DNA from: a bacterium
GTDB lineage: Bacteria > DUMJ01
Assembly (NCBI GenBank): GCA_012839925.1
Contig: DUMJ01000053.1
Span: 1-64,000, forward strand
Direction of reading: 5' to 3'
DNA: 64,000 nt
Under the pieces are notes generated by a model. The model was not told the DNA's origin and ran no database searches. It was given only the letters and a program-made list of their open reading frames with translations. Of this stretch, positions 54,809 through 62,983 are shown piece after piece. Made by a program: the position numbers and the translations under genes. Within the stretch, counting starts at the first letter, position 1. Every line of letters begins with the position of its first letter.

Positions 54809-55573
54809 ATGATAGCAGGACTTCAACTCTATACACTGAGGGAATACTGCAAAACGCCTAAAGATATAGCAGATTCCCTGAAAAAAGTAAAAGAAATAGG
54901 TTATAATGTAGTTCAGATCTCCGGCATAGGACCGATAGATACGAAAGAGTTAAAAAAGATGCTGGACGACCTGGGGATAAAAGCAGTAACAACCCATCTA
55001 CCCTATCAGAGGATTATAAATGAGACAGAGGAGGTAATAGAGGAACATAAAATCTTATCTGCAACTTATGTTGTATGTCCGGGGTTGCCAAGAGAATTGC
55101 ACAATGCAGAGGGTTATAAAAAAGTAGCAGGGGAATTAAACAGAGCAGGAGAGGTTATGAAGAAGGAGGGATTGGTATTACTGTACCACAATCATGGTAT
55201 AGAATTCGAAAGGTATAACAAGAAATTAGGTTTGGAGATTCTGTTTGAAAATGCAAATCCTGATATTCTGGGTATGGAGATAGACACATACTGGGTTCAG
55301 TATGGGGGAGGAGACCCGGCTTACTGGATAGAAAAATTTACCAATAGGATGCCGATATGCCATTTTAAAGATATGGGAATAAAGGATAATACCCAGATAA
55401 TGATGCCGATAGGAGAGGGTAATCTTAACTGGCAAGCTATACTCAAGGCGTGCGAAAAAGCAGGAGTAACATACGCTATGGTTGAGTTAGATCAAGCACC
55501 TCTCTATTCGATATGGGACGCCATCAAGATCAGTCTGGAAAATATGAAAAGCTGGGGTATAACTACTGACTGA
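54809..55573 (+). CDS. sugar phosphate isomerase/epimerase family protein (xylose-isomerase-like TIM barrel)
   Basis: A 254-residue member of the AP-endonuclease-2/IolE-like TIM-barrel family, which isomerises or epimerises sugars or myo-inositol derivatives with a divalent metal. Visible features: GLQLYTLREY start, VKEIGYNVVQISGIG, LLYHNHGIEFE (metal His and Glu region), MEIDTYWVQYGGGDP, CHFKDMG and IGEGNLNWQAILKACEKAGVTYAMVELD. The exact substrate cannot be told. Strong SD AAAGGAGGT. It converges on the DUF4838-type gene, with 11 bases of overlap. Confidence 0.9.
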   Translation: MIAGLQLYTLREYCKTPKDIADSLKKVKEIGYNVVQISGIGPIDTKELKKMLDDLGIKAVTTHLPYQRIINETEEVIEEHKILSATYVVCPGLPRELHNAEGYKKVAGELNRAGEVMKKEGLVLLYHNHGIEFERYNKKLGLEILFENANPDILGMEIDTYWVQYGGGDPAYWIEKFTNRMPICHFKDMGIKDNTQIMMPIGEGNLNWQAILKACEKAGVTYAMVELDQAPLYSIWDAIKISLENMKSWGITTD

Positions 55574-57482
55574 TCTTTAGGACTCTCTCAAAGACGCTTA
55601 TAAACTCGAACAAATCGAATACTGGTTGCAGAACGTCCTCCTCTTTCTGGAGAAAATGTTTAAGCTCCTGCCATTCTTTTGAAGCCAGGTCAGGCTCGTT
55701 CTTAAAAATTCTCTCCAATATTGAAATCAGTCCCAATACCACTTCTCTATGGTACTTTATATATAACCATGACCTGGCGATATTTCCTGTTCTTAGAGAT
55801 ACATTCTTCTCTATCACTGGTCTGAAGTTTTCAACCACTTCTCTTATCTCAGCCAATCTAAGGATAGACTCCAGAGAGGAGGAATGTTCTCCCATAGATA
55901 AGATAAGAGTAAAAAGGCTGGAAAGTCTTTCCAGGTATTCTTTTAATAATTTACCGTCAGGACCAAAGGCATCAGAAAAATATTCTTCAACTATTTTATC
56001 AAAGGCAACACTATCATCCCAGAGTGTCCTGGACATCACATACATAGGAAGTCCTGTAGGAAAGAATACCCTTTGAATCTGGCAGCTGATCAGACCGTTC
56101 AATCCTATATGTCTTAGATTCCTGATATCTTCATAGATTATCCTGGAGATACACATGTAGCCAAAATCTGCATAGTGAGCCCACATCAGATGATAATCAA
56201 AGTCAAAGCTATCACCATCAAATATCTTCTGCCACCTCTTTAAAAAGGCTAAATTTTCCCCTATGTTCTTAGGAAAGGTAAGGTTATTCCTCTTATATTC
56301 AGGTATATCCACAGGGATGTCTGTACTACTGAAGGAAGTGGTATAAGATCTGGTGATGGGGGCAAACATCATAATAAACCTGTCAGGATTCTCTATCTTT
56401 TCCCTCTCCGGGGTCCAGAGAAGGTCCACATACAGTAAAAACACAACCTTTGTATCTATACCCTTTAGAGTAAGCTTTTTGTCAAGTTCATTCAGCATCA
56501 TTACATAGAAATCTGACGGTAAAGCCTTCCTACACTCCTCACATTCACACTGATTATTACTACCATCTGCCAACCAGAAATGGAGGACATCCACTTCAGG
56601 ATGTTCTTCCAGATACTTCACTATACTGTCAGTTATTATCTCTCTCACCTCTGGATTGGAATAACATAGATTGGTATTTAAAGGAATCCCTCCCCATAAT
56701 CCCCTCTTACCATTTATCTCTGCGGTATACCGTACGTAGGACGCGGGAATAGTTCCATTATATATATCCCACCCCAATCCAGGGACACCGAATGGTTCAC
56801 AGGTCCAGCCATGTCCAACCGCATGATAAAGTAACCCTCTCTTCTTTATCTCTTTAACCAGTCTCTGTACAAAACTTCTGGCCATATCAACAGAAAAATG
56901 TTCTTTCCCTTTTAATGGGTTATTTATATGAGAATACCATCTATCGAAAAATGTATATGCCTCTCTAAATTGGATAAAATAACTATTGAAACCGACCTTT
57001 GGAAGCCAATCTATTATATCAGCCACATTCTCGTAGCTGACCGCACCCTCTATGCATATACCCCTATGCCTGTAAGATGGTTGTTCCAGGACCTTGACAT
57101 TAATATTAGAGAGGTTCTTTTTGGGGATTATCTCACCGTCATCTCCAGGACGAATCCATCTGCAACCTATCTCTCTGAGAAATCTGTACACCCCCAAAAG
57201 AATACTTCTAGCATTTGTTCCGGCTATTATCCCTCTATCTGAATTGATATCTATATATATCCCATCATCAAATTCAGGGTCATCCACTTCGGGTTTATCC
57301 AGATTAAACTGGTTAATTGTACCCAAATATATATGGTCTTCATCGATTGATGTAACGGTATTACCTTTCTCTATCAGGATATTTAAACTGTTATCTATCC
57401 CTTCTAGATATCTCTTCAACTCTTCGGCAGCGAAATTAATAATCTCAGAATCTTGAAGCTCGACAATTTCCAAATTACTCAT
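55563..57482 (-). CDS. DUF4838-type protein, glycoside hydrolase-like
   Basis: A 639-residue cytoplasmic protein without a signal peptide. The N-terminal ~130 residues resemble the beta/alpha domain found before GH20/GH67 catalytic barrels (INFAAEELKRYLEGI, GTNARSILLGVYRFLREIGCRWIRPGDDGEIIP). The middle part is a TIM-barrel-like stretch as in DUF4838 (YRHRGICIEGAVSYENVADIIDWLPKVGFNSYFIQFRE; VDVLHFWLADGSNNQCECEECRKALPSDFYVMMLNELDKKL). The C-terminal third is helical. It is probably a glycosidase acting on a small glycan, perhaps alpha-glucuronidase- or hexosaminidase-related. The neighbouring sugar isomerase supports a carbohydrate role; the substrate is unknown. Confidence 0.8.
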   Translation of the reverse strand: MSNLEIVELQDSEIINFAAEELKRYLEGIDNSLNILIEKGNTVTSIDEDHIYLGTINQFNLDKPEVDDPEFDDGIYIDINSDRGIIAGTNARSILLGVYRFLREIGCRWIRPGDDGEIIPKKNLSNINVKVLEQPSYRHRGICIEGAVSYENVADIIDWLPKVGFNSYFIQFREAYTFFDRWYSHINNPLKGKEHFSVDMARSFVQRLVKEIKKRGLLYHAVGHGWTCEPFGVPGLGWDIYNGTIPASYVRYTAEINGKRGLWGGIPLNTNLCYSNPEVREIITDSIVKYLEEHPEVDVLHFWLADGSNNQCECEECRKALPSDFYVMMLNELDKKLTLKGIDTKVVFLLYVDLLWTPEREKIENPDRFIMMFAPITRSYTTSFSSTDIPVDIPEYKRNNLTFPKNIGENLAFLKRWQKIFDGDSFDFDYHLMWAHYADFGYMCISRIIYEDIRNLRHIGLNGLISCQIQRVFFPTGLPMYVMSRTLWDDSVAFDKIVEEYFSDAFGPDGKLLKEYLERLSSLFTLILSMGEHSSSLESILRLAEIREVVENFRPVIEKNVSLRTGNIARSWLYIKYHREVVLGLISILERIFKNEPDLASKEWQELKHFLQKEEDVLQPVFDLFEFISVFERVLKISQ

Positions 57483-57560
57483 TCTTCCCTCCTCATTTTT
57501 TATGATAAATCCAGTTTAAAACAATTTTTGTCTATAAGTCAATAAGTATCACAAGATTTA

Positions 57561-57569
57561 TGATATAAT
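57561..57569 (+). promoter_or_regulatory. extended -10 promoter for the RACo-hisZ-hisG operon
   Basis: TGATATAAT (57561-57569), an extended -10 with no good -35. It is about 40 bases before the ATG at 57611, which has SD AAAAGGAGAT. The rest of the 57483-57610 gap is AT-rich and holds no other clear signal. Confidence 0.45.
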
Positions 57570-57610
57570 TTACAGGAATAAATCAATACCTAAAAGGAGA
57601 TATAATTACT

Positions 57611-59413
57611 ATGACTCTATACAAGATAAGAGTATATCCTGATGGAATAGAGGGCTTGGTAGAGGCAGAGACTTCTCTATTGAATGCGTTGGAAAGACTT
57701 GGGGTAAGACTGGAGACACTCTGCGGAGGAGCAGGCTGGTGTGGACAGTGTCTGGTGAAAGCAAAGGGACATCTATCTGAGGTATCTCCAGTTGAAACAG
57801 ACCTAATTTCAGAGGATAAACTAAAAGAGGGGTACAGACTCGCCTGTCAGACATATATAAAAGGAGACGTTGATGTAGAGATTCCGTCTCAGACCAGAAC
57901 ATATGCACATCGCATTCTTACTACAGGCATAAAGACGGAAGACCTCAGGATAAACCCTGCTGTAAAAAGCTATAACATAAACTTATCACCTCCATCTTTA
58001 GATGATCAGAGATCAGACCTGGATAGAATAGAAGAAGCCATTGGGTTTAAGCTGGAAATACCAGGGATAAATATGCTGAAAGATATGCCTGAAATTCTCA
58101 GAGAGAACGCATTCAACATAGAGGTAATTTCCTATTATAAATCTCTTTTAGAGATAAGAAGACCAGAAAATAAGTCCATCTATGGGGTGGCAATAGATAT
58201 AGGAACCACAACAGTGGTGGTATATCTTTTAGACCTTAGAAAGGGAGAGATAGATGTAATTTCCGCAATGAATCCACAGGCTAAAAGAGGGGCAGATGTA
58301 ATTTCCAGGATAGACTATGCCGCTAAAGGAGGACTAGAAGAATTACAGACCTCAATAGTAGAAGAGATTAACTCTCTTATAGATCAACTATGTGATAGGC
58401 AGGGGATAGAAAACAGAGACATATACGACGTAGCTGTTGTTGGTAATACCACTATGATGCACTTATTTTTGGGCATATCACCCAGGTACATAGCTGTATC
58501 ACCATATATCCCTGTGTTTACGAAATCTCTGATGGTCAGAGCCTCTGAGATAGGGATTGATATAAATCCTAACGGGATATGCTATATACTTCCCAATATA
58601 GCTGGATATATTGGAGCAGATACTGTGGGGATGATCCTGGCTACTGGATTATATAAGGAGGATGGAGTAAGACTGGCATTAGATATAGGGACCAATGGGG
58701 AGATGGTATTAAAAGATGGAGATAAAATTTTCTCCTGTTCTACCGCAGCTGGACCCGCCTTCGAGGGAGCTAATATCACTTATGGAATGCGAGGATCTAG
58801 GGGAGCTATAGACCATGTGAACATAGATGATGGGCACATAATTGTCCATGTAATAGATGATGTGGAACCGGTGGGTATATGCGGTTCAGGTTTATTAGAT
58901 GCGGTTGCAGTTATGCTAGAGTTAGGTCTATTAGATGAGACAGGAAGGATAATAAAACCAGGTGGAAGCTTATTTGAAAGTCTTGTAAGAGAGAAGAATA
59001 ATGGTCTTGAGTTTTTACTGGAGGCTCATAATAAAAAGATTCCAATAAATCAGAGAGATATAAGAGAGCTACAGCTGGCTAAAGGAGCTATCAGATCTGG
59101 AATAGAAATACTCTTAGAAGAGGCGGGGAGAACATACTCTGACATAGAGACCATATATCTGGCAGGCGCCTTTGGGACATATCTGGACCCAGAAAGTGCT
59201 ATTAAAATAGGACTCCTCCCACCAGTACCTTTAAATAAGGTATATTCAGTGGGAAATGCTGCCGGAGAAGGAGCAAAACTTGCTCTTATAGACGTAGATT
59301 TCAGGGAAATAGCAGAGGATATCTCCCGAAAGGTTCGGTATATAGAACTTTCTTCGAGGATTGACTTCCAAGATAAGTTTATGGATTCTCTCTATTTTGA
59401 GGTGGTTAGATGA
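57611..59413 (+). CDS. RACo-type ASKHA ATPase with N-terminal [2Fe-2S] ferredoxin domain (DUF4445)
   Basis: A 600-residue reductive activator of corrinoid proteins. The N-terminal ferredoxin domain has cluster cysteines 38, 44, 47 and 79 (C-x5-C-x2-C-x31-C). A linker follows, then the ASKHA/DUF4445 part from about residue 195 (YGVAIDIGTTTVVVYLLDLRKG; VGNTTMMHLFLGI; LALDIGTNGEMVL; GICGSGLLDAVAVMLELGLLD). Related proteins reduce Co(II) corrinoids to Co(I) at ATP cost for methyl transfer. No corrinoid protein or methyltransferase lies next to it; the partner must be elsewhere. The stop overlaps hisZ as ATGA. Confidence 0.92.
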   Translation: MTLYKIRVYPDGIEGLVEAETSLLNALERLGVRLETLCGGAGWCGQCLVKAKGHLSEVSPVETDLISEDKLKEGYRLACQTYIKGDVDVEIPSQTRTYAHRILTTGIKTEDLRINPAVKSYNINLSPPSLDDQRSDLDRIEEAIGFKLEIPGINMLKDMPEILRENAFNIEVISYYKSLLEIRRPENKSIYGVAIDIGTTTVVVYLLDLRKGEIDVISAMNPQAKRGADVISRIDYAAKGGLEELQTSIVEEINSLIDQLCDRQGIENRDIYDVAVVGNTTMMHLFLGISPRYIAVSPYIPVFTKSLMVRASEIGIDINPNGICYILPNIAGYIGADTVGMILATGLYKEDGVRLALDIGTNGEMVLKDGDKIFSCSTAAGPAFEGANITYGMRGSRGAIDHVNIDDGHIIVHVIDDVEPVGICGSGLLDAVAVMLELGLLDETGRIIKPGGSLFESLVREKNNGLEFLLEAHNKKIPINQRDIRELQLAKGAIRSGIEILLEEAGRTYSDIETIYLAGAFGTYLDPESAIKIGLLPPVPLNKVYSVGNAAGEGAKLALIDVDFREIAEDISRKVRYIELSSRIDFQDKFMDSLYFEVVR

Positions 59414-60519
59414 GATATCTTACTCCTCCTCCAGGATTCAGAGATTATCTCCCTGAAGAGGTTGAGAAGATAAGACTAATAGAAAAGACGATAAGAGAGA
59501 CCTGTGAATCTTTTGGGTATAGAGAGGTGATAACTCCAACATTAGAGTATGCAGATATCATCTTACTGGGGACCAATATAAAAGATGATACCATACTTTA
59601 TAAGGTGATAGATAAAGATGGAGCATTATTATCAATTAGACCTGAATTTACCACCTCTATAGCAAGGTTAATCACAACCAGATTCAGAGACAAAGATGGA
59701 CCTTTCAGGTTCTACTATAAAGGTAAGGTCTTCAGAAATATCCCCTTCCAGCCTTTAATGCAAAAGGAATTCAGCCAGGGGGGAGCAGAACTGATAGGAG
59801 AGCCATCACTATCGGGAGATATAGAGATAATAGCTCTTATAGAGGAGATTTTTGAAAGACTAAACCTGGAGGTCTATATAGAGGCGAGCCATGCCAAAAT
59901 CATTCCCGCCATTATAGATGCCACTCAGGCTCCAATACTCGAGTCCATAAAGAGTGGCGACTTTGTAAGTATAAGGTCCCATATACGGGACAAAGAGATC
60001 CTCTCATTTATAGAGGCTCTTCCATTTTTAAACGGGGGGAAAGAAGTTATAGATAAGGCTTCTAGGTATATAAACTCCATCCCAATGTTAGAAGAACCTT
60101 TAAACCAGCTATCTGAGCTTATATCTAACCTGGAGGAACTGGGATATAACAAGACAAAGATAAACCTTGGCGTAATCAGAGATTTCGAATACTATACCGG
60201 TATAACATTTGAAGGCTACCTGGAGGACCTGGGGTTACCTGTTTTGGGAGGAGGGAGGTATGATGGGTTACTGGAAAAATTTGGCTTACCGCTACCTGCC
60301 ACAGGTTTTGCTATAGGGGTAGAGAGAGTAGCTTCCAGAATTAAGCGGGAAGAATCCATCCCTGACCTTCTGATAGGCTATAGTAAAGACAAATTTAAAG
60401 AGGCAATGAGAATAGCAAAGGAGGAGAGGAAAAAAGGTTTAAAGGTAGAGATAATTCTCTCTGACAGAGAGGATGAATTAAACATAAAAAAAGGAAGGAA
60501 GAAGATATTTATATGTTAG
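59410..60519 (+). CDS. hisZ: ATP phosphoribosyltransferase regulatory subunit HisZ
   Basis: A 369-residue class-II-synthetase-like protein that pairs with short HisG. It has the HisS-like start TPPPGFRDYLPEEVEKIRLIE, motif 2 (PFRFYYKGKVFRNIPFQPLMQKEFSQGGAELIGE) and RDFEYYTGITFEGYLEDLGLPVLGGGRYDGLLEKFG with ATGFAIGVERV. It lacks a full anticodon-binding domain, and its pairing with short hisG argues against a true HisRS. It overlaps hisG by 7 bases. Confidence 0.93.
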   Translation: MRYLTPPPGFRDYLPEEVEKIRLIEKTIRETCESFGYREVITPTLEYADIILLGTNIKDDTILYKVIDKDGALLSIRPEFTTSIARLITTRFRDKDGPFRFYYKGKVFRNIPFQPLMQKEFSQGGAELIGEPSLSGDIEIIALIEEIFERLNLEVYIEASHAKIIPAIIDATQAPILESIKSGDFVSIRSHIRDKEILSFIEALPFLNGGKEVIDKASRYINSIPMLEEPLNQLSELISNLEELGYNKTKINLGVIRDFEYYTGITFEGYLEDLGLPVLGGGRYDGLLEKFGLPLPATGFAIGVERVASRIKREESIPDLLIGYSKDKFKEAMRIAKEERKKGLKVEIILSDREDELNIKKGRKKIFIC

Positions 60520-61133
60520 CTATAGCATTACCTTCTGGCAGATTAATGGAAGAATGTGTTAAGTTATTGGAAAATTCGGGAATTTCTTTCCCAAAAGAGA
60601 TTCTTGAGAGCAGAAGACTATCAGGGATAATTGATAATAAAAAATTTCTTATCTGTAAACCTAAAGATGTACCTATATATGTGGAATATGGAACAGCTGA
60701 TATTGGAATGGTGGGAAAGGATATACTCTTAGAAGAAAACACTCAGGTATATGAACTGTATGATTTAGGAATTGGAAGGTGCCGGATAGTTGTTGCCATA
60801 CCAAATAGCCTGGAGCCTGAAGAAATATTCTTCAGAGGAGATATCATCAGAGTAGCTACCAAATATCCTAGGATAGCAAGAGATTTTTTTAACAGAAGGG
60901 GGATCTCAATAGAAATCCTTAATCTCAGTGGTTCTATAGAACTTGCACCAGTTACCGGTATAGCAGATGTCATAGTCGATATTGTTTCTACAGGGAGAAC
61001 ACTGAAGGAAAATAACCTGAGGGTATGGGAGGAGATAGCCTACTCCTCTGCCAGACTTATAGCCAATAGAGCCAGCTTACATATAAAAGCAGATGAGATA
61101 GAAGATTTACTGAATAAGCTAAAGAGGGGTTAG
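60513..61133 (+). CDS. hisG: ATP phosphoribosyltransferase catalytic subunit, short form
   Basis: A 206-residue short-form HisG, first step of histidine synthesis, joining ATP and PRPP. It has LAIALPSGRLMEECVKLLENSGI, VEYGTADIGMVGKDIL, RIVVAIPN and the PRPP motif ADVIVDIVSTGRTLKENNL. The C-terminal ACT-like regulatory domain of long HisG is absent, which explains the need for HisZ. It converges on the ABC exporter gene with 4 bases of overlap. No other his genes are in the window. Confidence 0.97.
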   Translation: MLAIALPSGRLMEECVKLLENSGISFPKEILESRRLSGIIDNKKFLICKPKDVPIYVEYGTADIGMVGKDILLEENTQVYELYDLGIGRCRIVVAIPNSLEPEEIFFRGDIIRVATKYPRIARDFFNRRGISIEILNLSGSIELAPVTGIADVIVDIVSTGRTLKENNLRVWEEIAYSSARLIANRASLHIKADEIEDLLNKLKRG

Positions 61134-62983
61134 CCTGTCTTTGTAACCCCTTCTACCTCTGCAGCAAACTGACTCATATAGAGGTTATAGTAGAAACCTT
61201 TCTTCTCCAGTAGTTCTCTGTGGGTCCCTCTCTCAATAATTTCTCCATCATTTATTACCAGTATCATATCCGCATTGCGTATGGTACTGAGACGATGAGC
61301 AATAACAAAACTGGTACGCCCCTCCATAAGATTTAACATGGCAGCTTGTATATACTTCTCAGTCCTTGTGTCTATGTTACTGGTAGCCTCATCAAGTATA
61401 AGTATAGCTGGATCAGCCAGTATAGCTCTTGCTATGGCAAGTAGCTGTCTCTGCCCCTGACTTAAATTCTCACCACCATCCGAAAGGACAGTATCATAGC
61501 CATGGGGTAATCTCAGGATAAAATGTTCTGCATGGGCAAGTCGTGCTGCCATCTTAACTTCCTCATCGGTAGCGGATAAACGTCCATATCTTATATTCTC
61601 CTTCACAGAATCGGAAAAAAGATACGTGTCTTGAAGAACTATACCAAGTAAAGAACGCAGACAGCTTCTCTTTATTCTTCGTATATCTATCCCATCTATC
61701 AAAATAGATCCGCTATCCACATCATAAAATCGCGTCAATAGATTAACCATTGTGGTCTTACCGGCCCCAGTTGGACCGACCAGGGCTATTGTTTGCCCGG
61801 GCTTCGCATGAAAAGTCACATTCTTCAATACAGGAACCCCTTCTTTATAAGAAAAGCAAACATTCCTGAATTCAACATCCCCTTTAACATCTTTAAGCTC
61901 CACAGCATCTGGCAAATCAGCAGGTTCAGGAGATTCATCCATAACTTTAAATACCCTCTCTGCACTGGCCATAGCAGATTGCAACATATTGAATTGATTC
62001 GCCAGCTCATTGATAGGACGGGTAAACTGTCTTGAATATGTTATAAAACTGGCTATTGTCCCAACAGTTATTATATTCTGAACAGTAAACCAGCCACCAA
62101 AACCAGCTATAAGGGCAAAACTGAGGTTATTAAGGACATTCATCAATGGACCCATCACACCGGAGTAAATCTGAGCTTTAGTTCCAACTTCTCTCAATTC
62201 TCTATTGATATTGCCGAAACGTTCTATCTCTTTCCTCTCTCTGGAAAAAACCTTTACAACCTTAAGCCCAGAGATATTTTCTTCGATAAGTCCATTAAGT
62301 TTTCCCAAAATAGTCTGGTTGGAGAAGAAGTACTCTCTTGTATGGCGAGAGATAAAACTGGTAACCAGAAGAGTAAACGGGATAGTCGCCATACTTATCA
62401 GAGTAAGCATTGGACTTAACCTTAACATTACTAATAATGTACCTGTCAAAGTAACGATACTGGAAAAAACCTGCGTTATGCTCGTATTTAAAGACATATT
62501 TACGGTATCTATATCATTCGTTAACCTGCTCATCAAATCTCCATGCTGGCTGCTATCAAAAAATCGCAGGGGCAAACTCTGCAGTTTTCCAAAAAGGTCT
62601 TTTCTCAACTGAAGGACTATCTTCTGAACTGTAGTTATATTAAGATATCCCTGAAGCCATATAAATAAAGAATTAGCAATATGGATAGAGATCATAAGGA
62701 CTATAAGTGAGAATAAACCTTTAAAATCTTTCGGTATTATATACTGGTCTATCGCTCTCCCTATAAGATAGGGATTTATCAACGATAAAAGAGCAGTTAC
62801 AAATACTATGATAAATATCAAGAAAAATCTAAGCCTGTACTGTTTTATATATCCCCATAATCTCTTCAAGGTTCCAAGTGGATCCTCTGGCTTTACTTTG
62901 GAAAACATGGAGTGTGGACCCCCAGGTCCTCCTCTAAAACCAGGATTATGTACCGCAGGTCTCTCTTCTCTACGATCAGGCAT
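61130..62983 (-). CDS. ABC exporter half-transporter (TMD-NBD), canonical Walker B partner
   Basis: A 617-residue exporter subunit: a polar N-terminal extension (PGFRGGPGGPHS), six membrane segments (about residues 50-335) and an NBD. Walker A GPTGAGKTT, Q-loop IVLQDTYLFSD, signature LSQGQRQLLAIARA (LSGGQ altered), Walker B ILILDEATSNID with catalytic Glu, and the H-loop in IAHRLST. It starts within the last 8 bases of the other half-transporter gene, so the two surely form a heterodimer, as in TM287/288-type exporters. The substrate is unknown (drug or lipid type). Confidence 0.95.
   Translation of the reverse strand: MPDRREERPAVHNPGFRGGPGGPHSMFSKVKPEDPLGTLKRLWGYIKQYRLRFFLIFIIVFVTALLSLINPYLIGRAIDQYIIPKDFKGLFSLIVLMISIHIANSLFIWLQGYLNITTVQKIVLQLRKDLFGKLQSLPLRFFDSSQHGDLMSRLTNDIDTVNMSLNTSITQVFSSIVTLTGTLLVMLRLSPMLTLISMATIPFTLLVTSFISRHTREYFFSNQTILGKLNGLIEENISGLKVVKVFSRERKEIERFGNINRELREVGTKAQIYSGVMGPLMNVLNNLSFALIAGFGGWFTVQNIITVGTIASFITYSRQFTRPINELANQFNMLQSAMASAERVFKVMDESPEPADLPDAVELKDVKGDVEFRNVCFSYKEGVPVLKNVTFHAKPGQTIALVGPTGAGKTTMVNLLTRFYDVDSGSILIDGIDIRRIKRSCLRSLLGIVLQDTYLFSDSVKENIRYGRLSATDEEVKMAARLAHAEHFILRLPHGYDTVLSDGGENLSQGQRQLLAIARAILADPAILILDEATSNIDTRTEKYIQAAMLNLMEGRTSFVIAHRLSTIRNADMILVINDGEIIERGTHRELLEKKGFYYNLYMSQFAAEVEGVTKTG

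Noticed and set aside
57483..57560. Minus-strand promoter for the DUF4838-type gene
   Set aside because: Several TTGxxx boxes are present, but none has a convincing -10 at 16-18 bases in this AT-rich stretch.
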